Part shown: positions 8,561-19,739 of the stretch, piece after piece
Layout: every line of letters starts with the position of its first letter
Numbering within the stretch: position 1 is the stretch's first letter
Source: Streptomyces sp. JB150
GTDB lineage: Bacteria > Actinomycetota > Actinomycetes > Streptomycetales > Streptomycetaceae
Assembly (NCBI RefSeq): GCF_011193355.1
Contig: NZ_CP049780.1
Coordinates: 1,223,582-1,287,581 of the forward strand
Length of the DNA: 64,000 nucleotides
Direction of reading: 5' to 3'
Position numbers and translations under genes: made by a program
Notes under the pieces: model-generated
What the model was told of the DNA's origin: nothing
The model's database searches: none
The model's input: the letters and a program-made list of their open reading frames with translations, nothing else

Positions 8561-9916
8561 TCAGGACCGTCTGCGACCGAGGTGTTTCCTGGTCCACTCC
8601 ACCGCGTCCGCGTACCGCGCCTCCGTGCCGTGCCGGGTGGGGGTGTAGTACTCCCGGTCCTTCAGGGCGTCCGGGGCGTACTGCTGGGCGGCGATGCCCT
8701 CCGGCAGGTCGTGCGGATAGACGTACCCCTGGCCGTGGCCGAGCTTGGACGCGCCCTGGTAGTGGGAGTCGCGCAGGTGGGCGGGGACCGGGCCGGCCAG
8801 TCCCTTGCGGACGTCCTCCAGGGCGGCGCCGATGGCGGTGGTCGCGGAGTTGGACTTGGGGGCGAGGGCCAGGGCGATGGTGGCGTGGCTGAGGGTGAGG
8901 GCGGCCTCGGGGAAGCCGATCATCGCGACGGCCTGGGCGGCGGCGACCGCGATGGGCAGCGCGTTCGGGTCGGCCAGGCCGATGTCCTCGCTGGCGGAGA
9001 TCATCAGCCGGCGGGCGATGAACCGGGGGTCCTCGCCGGCCTCGATCATGCGGGCCAGATAGTGCAGGGCGGCGTCGACGTCGGAACCGCGGATGGACTT
9101 GATGAGGGCGCTGGCGACGTCGTAGTGCTGGTCGCCGTCGCGGTCGTACTTGACGGCCGCGCGGTCGACCGTCTCCTCCAGGGTGGTCAGGGCGATCTCC
9201 GTCTCGCCCTTGGCGAGCGCGGCGCCCGCGGCGGCCTCCAGCGCGGTCAGCGCGCGGCGGGCGTCGCCGCCGGCGATGCGCAGCAGGTGCTCCTCGGTGT
9301 CCTCGGGCAGGCCGACGGCGTCCTTGAGCCCGCGTTCGTCGCTCAGCGCCCGGCGGAGCAGCCCGCGGATGTCGTCGTCGGTGAGGGGTTCGAGGGTGAG
9401 CAGCAGGGAGCGGGACAGCAGGGGCGAGATCACCGAGAAGTACGGGTTCTCGGTGGTCGCCGCGATGAGGGTGACCCAGCGGTTCTCGACGGCCGGGAGG
9501 AGGGAGTCCTGCTGGGCCTTGCTGAAGCGGTGGATCTCGTCGAGGAAGAGGACGGTCTCCTTGCCGTACCCGCCGGTGGCGCGGCGGGCGCCGTCGATGA
9601 CCGCGCGGACCTCCTTGACGCCCGCGGTGATCGCGGACAGCTCCACGAACCGCTTGTTGGTGGCCTTGGAGACGACGTACGCCAGGGTCGTCTTGCCGGT
9701 GCCGGGCGGGCCCCACAGGATCACCGAGGACGGTCCGGCCGGCCCGCCGGAGCCCTCGCCGACCAGGCGGCGCAGCGGTGAGCCGGGCTTGAGCAGATGC
9801 CGCTGGCCCACGACCTCGTCGAGGGTGCGCGGGCGCATCCGCACGGCCAGCGGGCTGCCGGCCGGGTCCTTCTCCTGGCGTTCTTCTGCGGCGGCGGTGA
9901 ACAGGTCGGGCTCCAC
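8561..9916 (-). CDS. rarA: Replication-associated recombination protein A (RarA/MgsA AAA+ ATPase)
   Basis: 451-residue AAA+ clamp-loader-like ATPase that acts at stalled replication forks. Visible motifs are [13 protein letters not shown], Walker [12 protein letters not shown], Walker [16 protein letters not shown] and a sensor-1 segment [10 protein letters not shown]. The C-terminal MgsA domain includes [20 protein letters not shown] and [14 protein letters not shown]. Start is GTG at 9916 (MEPDLFTAA, a beta-clamp-type entry common in RarA). The gene is about 50 bases downstream of the VKOR gene and may be co-transcribed with it. Confidence 0.95.
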   Translation of the reverse strand: MEPDLFTAAAEERQEKDPAGSPLAVRMRPRTLDEVVGQRHLLKPGSPLRRLVGEGSGGPAGPSSVILWGPPGTGKTTLAYVVSKATNKRFVELSAITAGVKEVRAVIDGARRATGGYGKETVLFLDEIHRFSKAQQDSLLPAVENRWVTLIAATTENPYFSVISPLLSRSLLLTLEPLTDDDIRGLLRRALSDERGLKDAVGLPEDTEEHLLRIAGGDARRALTALEAAAGAALAKGETEIALTTLEETVDRAAVKYDRDGDQHYDVASALIKSIRGSDVDAALHYLARMIEAGEDPRFIARRLMISASEDIGLADPNALPIAVAAAQAVAMIGFPEAALTLSHATIALALAPKSNSATTAIGAALEDVRKGLAGPVPAHLRDSHYQGASKLGHGQGYVYPHDLPEGIAAQQYAPDALKDREYYTPTRHGTEARYADAVEWTRKHLGRRRS

Positions 9917-9965
9917 GCTGGAAACCCTAAATCACCGCACTGACAATGCCGCCGGGCGCTGGGGC

Positions 9966-10619
9966 TCAGGCCCAGAGGCTGGCGCCCCAGCGGGTCAGGA
10001 CCAGCATGACGATGATGCCGGTGTGGGTGACCGGCAGCACCCAGGTGAACTCGTCGAGGAACCGCTTCACGCCGGCGGGGGCGGGCAGGAAGTCGTTGCG
10101 GATGTTGAACGAGGTCACGTACCAGAACATGGTGAGCGTGGCGACCCAGGCCAGCGAGCACCACAGGCACAGGGCGTTGATCTCGTACAGCGACTGGATC
10201 ATCAGCCAGGTGACGAACGCGACGCCGAAGAGGGTGCCCGCGTTGAAGGTGAGCCAGTACCAGCGCGGGAAGCGGGCGCGGGCCAGCAGGCTCATGCCGA
10301 CGCCGATCACGACGGCGTAGGTGACCAGGCCCAGCATCGGGTTCGGGAAGCCGAAGACGGAGGCCTGATCGCTCTCCATGACGCTGCCGCAGGAGACGAT
10401 CGGGTTGAGGCTGCAGCTGGGGGTGAAGGTCTCCCCGCTGACCTTGCCTTCGAGGATCTTGAACTTGTCGATCGTGATGACCCAGGCGGCGAGCAGGCCC
10501 GCCGCGCCGGTGATCACCAGGAGCAGGGCGAAGGCACGGCCGGCGGTGGCGCGCTGCGGCTGCGACCGCGGCTCGGGCTGGGGCTCCGTGGAGGCGTCCT
10601 GGACTGTCGTCTTGCTCAT
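9966..10619 (-). CDS. Vitamin K epoxide reductase (VKOR) family membrane protein
   Basis: 217-residue integral membrane oxidoreductase. Bacterial VKOR homologues reoxidise DsbA-like enzymes using quinone. After a Pro/Gln-rich cytoplasmic tail, membrane segments start with FALLLVITGAAGLLAAWVI. The luminal loop cysteines are in TPSCSLNPIVSCGSVMES and the active-site CxxC is LCLWC, both characteristic. Start chosen at ATG 10619, directly before the hydrophilic tail; upstream extension is not conserved-looking. A DsbA-type protein is encoded at 55528 in the same window and is a plausible but unproven partner. Confidence 0.92.
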   Translation of the reverse strand: MSKTTVQDASTEPQPEPRSQPQRATAGRAFALLLVITGAAGLLAAWVITIDKFKILEGKVSGETFTPSCSLNPIVSCGSVMESDQASVFGFPNPMLGLVTYAVVIGVGMSLLARARFPRWYWLTFNAGTLFGVAFVTWLMIQSLYEINALCLWCSLAWVATLTMFWYVTSFNIRNDFLPAPAGVKRFLDEFTWVLPVTHTGIIVMLVLTRWGASLWA

Positions 10620-10764
10620 CACGCCGATTCCGTCACTTGAGGGGGTGGACCTGCTTCCGGCACCGGACATTGTGCCGCAAGCCGCTGTGGGTCCACCGTT
10701 CGCTGCGCATAAGGACATACGGCCGAGGGACGACCGGCGATCGGATCCGGACACCGGCAAAGGC

Positions 10765-10812
10765 GCCGTGCGGGGCCGGGAGCCGCGAACGGACTCCCGG
10801 CGCCCGCACGGC
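10765..10812 (-). terminator. hisS intrinsic terminator
   Basis: GCCGTGCGGG plus GCCGGGAG pairs with CTCCCGGC, one bulged G, then CCCGCACGGC: 18 base pairs with an 11-base loop. On the minus strand it begins 6 bases after the hisS stop and is followed by GCCTTTGCC, a weak U-run. Confidence 0.75.
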
Positions 10813-10818
10813 ACTTGG

Positions 10819-12081
10819 TCAGCCGAGCCGCGCTTCCAGCTCCGCCACGATCTCGTTGACGCCGATCGCGGTCTGCTCCCCGGACTCCATGTCCTTGAGC
10901 TGGACGACGCCCTCGGCGAGGTCGCGCTCACCGGCCACGATCGTGTAGCGGGCACCGCTGCGGTTGGCGTTCTTCATCGCGCCCTTGAGGCCCTTGGCGC
11001 CGTACGAGAAGTCGGCCGCGACGCCCGCCTTGCGCAGTTCGGTGACCTTGGCGAACAGCACCCGGCGGGCCTCCTCGCCGAGCGGCACCGCGAAGACGCT
11101 GGTGGCGGCGGGCAGGTCGAGCGCGACGCCCTCGGCCTCCAGGGCGAGGACCGTGCGGTCGACGCCGAGGGCCCAGCCGACGGACGGCAGCGCGGGACCG
11201 CCGATCATCTCGGACAGGCCGTCGTAGCGGCCGCCGCCGCCCACCGCGGACTGGGAGCCCAGGCCGTCGTGGACGAACTCGAAGGTGGTCCGGGTGTAGT
11301 AGTCCAGGCCGCGCACCAGCTTCGGGTCGTCCTCGAAGGAGACGCCGGCGGCGGTGATCAGCTCGCGGACCTCCTCGTGGTACGCCTTGCAGGCGTCGCA
11401 CAGGTAGTCGCGCAGCAGCGGGGCGCCCGCCAGCTGCTTCTGGACCGACTCGCGCTTGTCGTCGAGGACGCGCAGCGGGTTGATCTCCGCGCGGCGCAGG
11501 GTGTCCTCGTCGAGGTCCAGGCCGCGCAGGAAGTCCTGGAGCGCGGCCCGGTACACCGGACGGCACTCCTTGTCGCCGAGGCTGTTGAGCAGGATGCGGA
11601 AGTTCCTCAGGCCCAGCGAGCGGTACGCCTGGTCGGCGAGGATGATCAGCTCGGCGTCCAGCGCCGGGTCCTCGGCACCGATCGCCTCGGCGCCGACCTG
11701 CGAGAAGTGGCGGTAGCGGCCCTTCTGGGGGCGCTCGTAGCGGTAGTACGAGCCGGAGTACCAGAGCTTGACCGGGAGGTTGCCCGCCTTGTGCAGGTTG
11801 GCCTCCAGGGCCGCGCGCAGCACGGACGCGGTGCCCTCGGGGCGCAGGGCGAGCTTGTCGCCGCCCTTGGTCTCGAAGGCGTACATCTCCTTGGTGACGA
11901 TGTCGGTGGACTCGCCGACACCGCGCGCGAACAGCTCGACGTTCTCGAAGCCGGGCGTCTCGATGTAGCCGTAGCCGGAGTTGCGCAGCGGGGCGGCGAT
12001 GGCCTCGCGGACCGCCAGGTACTTCGCGGAGTCCGGCGGGATCAGGTCGTAGGTGCCCTTGGGGGCCTTGAAGGTGCTCAC
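10819..12081 (-). CDS. hisS: Histidyl-tRNA synthetase
   Basis: 420-residue class II synthetase that charges tRNA-His. Motif 2 is visible as [17 protein letters not shown], and the histidine-specific motifs are [15 protein letters not shown] and [11 protein letters not shown]. The C-terminal anticodon-binding domain begins near [12 protein letters not shown]. The GTG at 12081 ([13 protein letters not shown]) is chosen because [13 protein letters not shown] is the conserved N-terminus. It lies 13 bases after the metallo-hydrolase gene, so the two form an operon. Confidence 0.97.
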   Translation of the reverse strand: MSTFKAPKGTYDLIPPDSAKYLAVREAIAAPLRNSGYGYIETPGFENVELFARGVGESTDIVTKEMYAFETKGGDKLALRPEGTASVLRAALEANLHKAGNLPVKLWYSGSYYRYERPQKGRYRHFSQVGAEAIGAEDPALDAELIILADQAYRSLGLRNFRILLNSLGDKECRPVYRAALQDFLRGLDLDEDTLRRAEINPLRVLDDKRESVQKQLAGAPLLRDYLCDACKAYHEEVRELITAAGVSFEDDPKLVRGLDYYTRTTFEFVHDGLGSQSAVGGGGRYDGLSEMIGGPALPSVGWALGVDRTVLALEAEGVALDLPAATSVFAVPLGEEARRVLFAKVTELRKAGVAADFSYGAKGLKGAMKNANRSGARYTIVAGERDLAEGVVQLKDMESGEQTAIGVNEIVAELEARLG

Positions 12082-12094
12082 GGGAGGTCTCTCG

Positions 12095-12808
12095 TCACAT
12101 TCCTCGTCGGGGAGCGCTCTGCGGGTGCGCTCCCTGGCCGGCGGCCACCTGCCGCAGGTACGGGTTGGTGGCGCGCTCCTGGCCGATGGTCGTCTGGGGG
12201 CCGTGGCCGGACAGCACCACGGTCGAGTCGTCGAGCGGCAGGCACACGCGGGCCAGCGAGTCGAGGATCTCGGCCATGTCACCGCCGGGCAGGTCGGTGC
12301 GTCCGATGGAGCCGGCGAACAGCAGGTCGCCCGAGAACAGGATCGGCGGGATGTCCGCCGTCTCGGGCAGGCCGAAGGTCACCGACCCCTTGGTATGGCC
12401 CGGCGCGTGCGCGACGGTCAGCTCCAGACCGGCCAGCTCCAGCTTCGCGCCGTCGGTGAGCGTCCTGACGTCGTCCGGCTCCCCCACGGTCAGGTCGCCC
12501 AGCAGCTGGGCGCCGATGGACCGGCCGAGGGCCTTCTCGGGGTCGCTCATCATGTACCGGTCCTCGGGGTGGATCCAGGCCGGTACGCCGTGCGCGCCGC
12601 ACACCGGGACGACCGAGGCCACGTGGTCGAGGTGGCCGTGGGTGAGGACGACGGCGACGGGCTTGAGCCGATGCTTCTTCAGCGCCTCTTCGACTCCTGG
12701 GGCCGCCTCGTGGCCCGGGTCGATGATCACGCACTCCTCACCGGCGGCGGGGGCGACCAGGTAACAGTTGGTCCCCCAGGCCCCGGCGGGGAACCCGGCA
12801 ATGAGCAC
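12095..12808 (-). CDS. MBL-fold metallo-hydrolase (glyoxalase II-like)
   Basis: 237 residues with the metallo-beta-lactamase metal site THGHLDH (about residue 56), a downstream HAPGHTKGS histidine, FSGDLLF (bridging Asp) and [10 protein letters not shown]. The layout is that of glyoxalase II-like hydrolases, which use two metal ions to hydrolyse thioesters or related bonds; the true substrate is unknown. Start at ATG 12808 gives the standard [18 protein letters not shown] opening. First gene of the hisS transcript. This hydrolase-hisS pairing is usual in actinobacteria. Confidence 0.9.
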   Translation of the reverse strand: MLIAGFPAGAWGTNCYLVAPAAGEECVIIDPGHEAAPGVEEALKKHRLKPVAVVLTHGHLDHVASVVPVCGAHGVPAWIHPEDRYMMSDPEKALGRSIGAQLLGDLTVGEPDDVRTLTDGAKLELAGLELTVAHAPGHTKGSVTFGLPETADIPPILFSGDLLFAGSIGRTDLPGGDMAEILDSLARVCLPLDDSTVVLSGHGPQTTIGQERATNPYLRQVAAGQGAHPQSAPRRGM

Positions 12809-12978
12809 GATCGTCCTTCGTTGTGTCGATACGGGCGGCTGCAGCTTCCGTCAGAGCCTACCGGCGCTGCCGTTTCCTCAGCGAACCCATATACGGTACG
12901 GGGCACACGCAGGCGGTCGCTCACACAGACGCACGCGTACCACCCGTCGACGTACGAGACGTATGAGGAGTAAACCCG

Positions 12979-13788
12979 GTGGTCAGCCAGGAGCAGCGGC
13001 GGCGTCAGCTCGCCCGGGAGAAGTTCTTGCGGCAGCAGCAGCGGCGCACCGCCGCGCGGCGCAAGGCCCGCACGCGCAACGCGGTGATCGCATCGGCGCT
13101 CGGCGTCGTCCTGGTCGGCAGCCTCGCGCTGTACACGACCGGGGCCCTGAAGGACGACGGCAAGAAGACCGCGGGCGCGGAGGTCACCCCGAGCGCCACC
13201 AGCACGCCGCCGGACCCGTGCGACAAGCCGGCCAAGGGCAAGGTCGAGTCGATGAGCTGGAAGAAGGAGCCGGCGATGACCATCGACAAGTCGGCCGAGT
13301 ACACGATGCGGCTCGAGACGACCTGCGGTGACATAGACGTCGCGCTGAAGGCGTCGGCGGCCCCGCACACCGTGAACTCCTTCCACTTCCTGGCCGGCAA
13401 GGGCTACTTCGACCACACGAAGTGCCACCGCCTGACCACCAACGGCATCTACGTGCTCCAGTGCGGCGACCCCACGGCCAGCGGCAGCGGCGGTCCGGGG
13501 TACGAGATCAAGGACGAGAACCTGAAGGACAAGAGCCTGAAGGGCAACGTCTACCCGGCGGGCACGGTGGCGATGGCGAACTCCGGGCCGAACACCAACG
13601 GCAGCCAGTTCTTCCTGGTCTACCAGGACAGTCAGCTGCCGCCGAACTACACCCCGTTCGGTACCGTTTCCGCCTCGGGCCTGAAGGTCGTGAAGAAGAT
13701 CGCCGCCGCGGGCGAGAACACCGGCGCCGGTGACGGCGCGCCCAACGCGACGGTCGTGATCGACAAGGCGACCGTCACGAAATCCTGA
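12979..13788 (+). CDS. Membrane-anchored cyclophilin-type peptidyl-prolyl isomerase
   Basis: 269 residues. A basic N-terminal segment (QRRRQLAREKFLRQQQRRTAARRK) precedes one membrane helix (about 36-58). A Thr/Ser/Pro linker and a cyclophilin domain facing outside follow. Cyclophilin landmarks are ETTCGDIDVALKA, CHRLTTNGIYVLQCGD, GTVAMANSGPNTNGSQFF and YTPFGTVS. The usual FHRL reads CHRL, so the isomerase active-site pattern is slightly altered. The start is GTG 12979 with GAGGAG eight bases upstream. It is divergent from the hisS operon across a 170-base shared promoter region. Confidence 0.92.
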   Translation: MVSQEQRRRQLAREKFLRQQQRRTAARRKARTRNAVIASALGVVLVGSLALYTTGALKDDGKKTAGAEVTPSATSTPPDPCDKPAKGKVESMSWKKEPAMTIDKSAEYTMRLETTCGDIDVALKASAAPHTVNSFHFLAGKGYFDHTKCHRLTTNGIYVLQCGDPTASGSGGPGYEIKDENLKDKSLKGNVYPAGTVAMANSGPNTNGSQFFLVYQDSQLPPNYTPFGTVSASGLKVVKKIAAAGENTGAGDGAPNATVVIDKATVTKS

Positions 13789-13871
13789 CCGCCATCTGCG
13801 AACTTCGGTCGCGCGGGATGCGGACAGGCAACCCGCTGGTCGCCTATGTTGGCCGTGACGAAACTGTGGAC

Positions 13872-13906
13872 GATGCCCGGGGGAGCTGAGACCCCCCGCA
13901 GGCATC
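13872..13906 (+). promoter_or_regulatory. Strong hairpin in the 5' leader of the DUF349 gene
   Basis: GATGCC-CGGGGG (13872-13883) pairs perfectly with CCCCCG (13893-13898) and GGCATC (13901-13906), leaving a two-base CA bulge and a 9-base loop. The structure ends four bases before the Shine-Dalgarno GGAGGAGG (13911-13918). It has no U-run, so it is unlikely to be a terminator. A candidate -10 TATGTT lies upstream near 13845, so the hairpin should be in the mRNA leader. Confidence 0.6.
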
Positions 13907-13922
13907 ATGTGGAGGAGGCGCT

Positions 13923-15152
13923 GTGAGCAGCGACCCGTGGGGCCGCGTCGACGAGACGGGGACCGTGTACGTGCGTACGGCCGACGGCGAGAAGGTCGTC
14001 GGCTCCTGGCAGGCCGGCTCCCCCGACGAGGCGCTGGCCTACTTCGAGCGCAAGTACGAGGGACTGGTGGTCGAGATCGGCCTCCTCGAGAAGCGCGTGC
14101 GGACCACCGACCTGTCGGCGAAGGACGCCATGGCGGCCATCGACCATCTGCGCGAGCAGGTCGACGCGCACCACGCGGTGGGTGACCTGGACGCCCTGCG
14201 GGCCCGGCTGGACAAGCTGGTGCAGACCGTCGAGGCACGCCGCGAGGAGCGCAAGGCGCAGCGCGCGAAGCAGGCCGACGAGGCCCGGCACGCCAAGGAG
14301 GCGCTGGTCGCCGAGGCGGAGGAGCTGGCCCAGTCCGACCAGTGGCGGGCGGCCGGGGAGCGGCTGCGGGCGCTGGTGGACACCTGGAAGGGGCTGCCGC
14401 GGCTGGACCGCAAGTCGGACGACGAGCTGTGGCACCGCTTCTCGCACGCGCGGTCGGCGTTCTCCAAGCGGCGCAAGGCGCACTTCGCGCAGCTCGACGC
14501 GCAGCGCGAGGAGGCCCGCAGGACCAAGGAGCGGCTGGTCGCCGAGGCCGAGGCGCTGTCGGACTCCACCGACTGGGGTCCGACCGCCGCGCGCTACCGC
14601 GAGCTGATGGCGGAGTGGAAGGCCGCCGGCCGGGCGCAGCGCGAGCACGAGGACGACCTGTGGAACCGCTTCCGCGGCGCCCAGGACGTGTTCTTCGCCG
14701 CCCGCAGCTCGGTGTTCGCCGAGCGTGACGCCGAGCAGGCCGAGAACCTGAAGCTGAAGGAGGAGCTGGCCGAGGAGGCCGAGAAGCTGCTCCCGATCAC
14801 CGACCTGAAGGCCGCGCGGGCCGCCTTCCGCTCGATCAACGAGCGCTGGGAGGCCATCGGCCATGTGCCGCGCGACGCCCGGCCGAAGGTCGAGGGCCGG
14901 ATGCACGCGGTGGAGCGGGCGCTCCAGGAGGCCGAGGAGGCCGAGTGGCGCCGGACCAACCCGGAGGCACGCGCGCGTGCCGAGGGTCTGACCGGTCAGC
15001 TCCAGGCCGCCGTGGACAAGCTCAAGGGCCAGATCGAGCAGGCCCGCGCCCAGGGCAACAACGCGAAGGCGGAGAAGCTGGAGCGCGAGCTGGAGGGCCG
15101 CCAGGCGCTGCTGGACCAGGCGCTGAAGGGTCTGCAGGAGTTCGGGGGCTGA
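13923..15152 (+). CDS. DUF349 domain-containing protein
   Basis: 409 residues, nearly all alpha-helical and charged, without a signal peptide. Repeated DUF349 units can be followed by their recurring pattern (QWRAAGERLRALVDTWKGLP, DWGPTAARYRELMAEWKAAG, KAARAAFRSINERWEAIG), each ending with a Trp-Lys/Glu turn and an FxxAxxxF helix. The start is GTG 13923 with GGAGGAGG five bases upstream. DUF349 proteins are of poorly defined function; the protein is cytoplasmic and coiled-coil-like. It is transcribed alone, with a leader hairpin before it and a bidirectional terminator after it. Confidence 0.9.
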   Translation: MSSDPWGRVDETGTVYVRTADGEKVVGSWQAGSPDEALAYFERKYEGLVVEIGLLEKRVRTTDLSAKDAMAAIDHLREQVDAHHAVGDLDALRARLDKLVQTVEARREERKAQRAKQADEARHAKEALVAEAEELAQSDQWRAAGERLRALVDTWKGLPRLDRKSDDELWHRFSHARSAFSKRRKAHFAQLDAQREEARRTKERLVAEAEALSDSTDWGPTAARYRELMAEWKAAGRAQREHEDDLWNRFRGAQDVFFAARSSVFAERDAEQAENLKLKEELAEEAEKLLPITDLKAARAAFRSINERWEAIGHVPRDARPKVEGRMHAVERALQEAEEAEWRRTNPEARARAEGLTGQLQAAVDKLKGQIEQARAQGNNAKAEKLERELEGRQALLDQALKGLQEFGG

Positions 15153-15167
15153 CGCCCGCGGTCGTAC

Positions 15168-15206
15168 GAAAGGGGCTCCTCTCCGTCGTGGAGGGGAGCC
15201 CCTTTC
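15168..15206. terminator. Bidirectional terminator between the DUF349 gene and relA
   Basis: GAAAGGGGCTCC (15168-15179) is perfectly complementary to GGAGCCCCTTTC (15195-15206), and the loop can pair further (TCTCC with GGAGG). With A-runs on the left and T-runs on the right it can serve both converging genes. Confidence 0.88.
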
Positions 15207-15220
15207 GCGTCGGCGTGTGG

Positions 15221-17893
<2,673 letters not shown>

Positions 17894-18012
17894 GAGGGCT
17901 CCTCGTGCGCGATCCGGGTCCCCCGGTCAGGCTCCGGAAACCCCATGGTAGCGAGCCCGGGCCCGCGGATCGCCTTCAGGCTGACGGGAAAGCGGTCCAC
18001 TGGGGAAACACA

Positions 18013-18047
18013 TGAGGCGGGCGCCGGATTCCTCCGGGCCCGCCTCA
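18013..18047 (-). terminator. apt terminator
   Basis: TGAGGCGGGC (18013-18022) and GCCCGCCTCA (18038-18047) form a perfect 10-base-pair stem, 39 bases past the apt stop. On the minus strand it is followed by TGTGTTTCC, a partial U-tract. It should separate the yajC-secDF-apt transcript from relA, at least in part. Confidence 0.7.
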
Positions 18048-18086
18048 GCGGTGCCGTACGACCGCGTGGGCGGCCTCGCGGGGTGC

Positions 18087-18626
18087 TCAGACGACGAGCA
18101 GGGCCTCCAGCGGGGCGCCGTCGAGGGCCGGTTCCAGGCGGCTGCGGCCGTCGAGGAAGGCCAGTTCCATCAGCACCGCGACGCCCGCGACCTGGGCGCC
18201 GGCGCGGCGGATGAGCTGGAGGGAGGCCTCGGCGGTGCCGCCGGTGGCCAGCACGTCGTCGACGACCAGGACGCGGTCCTCGGCGCTCAGGTCCTCGGCG
18301 TGCACCTCGATCTCCGCCGAGCCGTACTCCAGGTCGTACGCCTGGCGCAGGGTGGCTCCGGGGAGCTTGCCGGCCTTGCGGACCGGGATGAAGCCGACGC
18401 CGGCGCGGACGGCGACCGGGGCGCCCAGGATGAAGCCGCGGGCCTCCAGGCCGACGATCTTCGTTGCCCCCGTGCGCTCCACGATCTCGGCCAGCGCGTC
18501 GGTGAGCGCGGTGAAGGCCGCCGGGTCGGCCAGGAGCGGGGTGATGTCCTTGAACATCACCCCCGGCTCCGGGTAGTCCGCGACATCGCGGATGCGGCTG
18601 AGCAGAAGCTCCTTGACGTCGGTCAT
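18087..18626 (-). CDS. apt: Adenine phosphoribosyltransferase
   Basis: 179 residues; converts adenine and PRPP to AMP (purine salvage). Family features are YPEPGVMFKDITPLL at the N-terminus, GLEARGFILGAPVA, and the PRPP-binding loop VLVVDDVLATGGTA. The ATG at 18626 overlaps the secF stop by four bases (ATGA). Placement between secDF and relA is conserved in streptomycetes and joins purine salvage to (p)ppGpp metabolism. Confidence 0.97.
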   Translation of the reverse strand: MTDVKELLLSRIRDVADYPEPGVMFKDITPLLADPAAFTALTDALAEIVERTGATKIVGLEARGFILGAPVAVRAGVGFIPVRKAGKLPGATLRQAYDLEYGSAEIEVHAEDLSAEDRVLVVDDVLATGGTAEASLQLIRRAGAQVAGVAVLMELAFLDGRSRLEPALDGAPLEALLVV

Positions 18627-19738
18627 CGGCGCTTCCCGGAGGGACGGCCGCGGCGGGTACGGGAGGCGGACTGGTCACGCGGGCCGACGACCGCGGGGGC
18701 CGCGTCGTCGTCGGCGTACGCGTCGTCGCCGGCGTACTCGGTCTGCGGCTCGCCCTGCTCGGCGCCCTGCGCGCGCTTGGCCAGGACGCGCTTCCTGAGC
18801 GCCTTCAGCTGCGGCTCACGCTCCTTGAGGTCGGCGACGAGCGGCGTGGCGATGAAGATCGAGGAGTACGCGCCGGCGGCGAGGCCGACGAACAGCGACA
18901 GCGAGATGTCGTTGAGCATGCCGGCGCCGAGGACTCCGCCGCCGATGAACAGCAGGCCCGCCACCGGCAGCAGCGCGACCACCGTGGTGTTGATCGAGCG
19001 GACCAGGGTGCTGTTGATCGACCGGTTGGCGATGTCGCTGTACGTCCAGCGGGTCTGCTTGGTGATGTCCCGCGTCTGTTCCTTGAGGCTGTCGAAGACG
19101 ACGACCGTGTCGTACAGCGAGTAACCGAGGATGGTGAGCAGACCGATCACCGTGCCCGGCGTCACCTCGAAGCCGACGAGGGCGTAGATGCCGACCGTGA
19201 TGGTGATGTCGTGGATCAGCGCGACGAACGCCGCGACGGCCATGCGCCACTCGAAGGCGATGGCCAGGTAGATCACCACGAGGATCAGGAAGATGCCGAG
19301 GCCCTGCCAGGCCTTGTTCGCGATCTGGTCACCCCAGCTGGGGCCGACCAGCTCGGCGTTGATCGTCTCGGCGTCGACCTTCATGTCCGCGGCCAGCCGG
19401 TCCTTGATCTGGTCGGACCGCTCGGTGTCGATGCCCGCGACCTGGATGCGCAGGGCGCCGTCGCTGCTGTTGCCGAGCTTCTGGACGATCGCGTCGTGGC
19501 CGGAGGCCTCTTCGGCGTACTCCTCGGCCTGGGAGACCGAGACGGTGGTCTTGCCGGTGGTGAAGACGGCACCGCCCTGGAACTCGATGCCCATGTTGAG
19601 GCCGCGCACCGCCAGGCCGACGATGGCCGTGATGGTGATCAGTATCGAGATGCCGTACCAGATCTTGCGGTTCTTGACGAAGTCGTAGCCGACCTCGCCA
19701 CGGTGCAGTCGGGCGCCGAGGTTGCCGAGCTTCGACAT
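18623..19738 (-). CDS. secF: Protein translocase subunit SecF
   Basis: 371-residue membrane protein that works with SecD to use proton motive force in late stages of Sec export. The N-terminal membrane helix (WYGISILITITAIVGL) is followed by the periplasmic domain (GIEFQGGAVF) and five further helices with the family sequences TVGIYALVGFEVTPGTVIGLLTILGYSLYD and RSINTTVVALLPV. The C-terminal tail is charged and basic. ATG 19738 follows the secD stop by one base. Upstream extension to 19807 would overlap secD and is rejected. Confidence 0.96.
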   Translation of the reverse strand: MSKLGNLGARLHRGEVGYDFVKNRKIWYGISILITITAIVGLAVRGLNMGIEFQGGAVFTTGKTTVSVSQAEEYAEEASGHDAIVQKLGNSSDGALRIQVAGIDTERSDQIKDRLAADMKVDAETINAELVGPSWGDQIANKAWQGLGIFLILVVIYLAIAFEWRMAVAAFVALIHDITITVGIYALVGFEVTPGTVIGLLTILGYSLYDTVVVFDSLKEQTRDITKQTRWTYSDIANRSINSTLVRSINTTVVALLPVAGLLFIGGGVLGAGMLNDISLSLFVGLAAGAYSSIFIATPLVADLKEREPQLKALRKRVLAKRAQGAEQGEPQTEYAGDDAYADDDAAPAVVGPRDQSASRTRRGRPSGKRR

Positions 19739-19739
19739 C

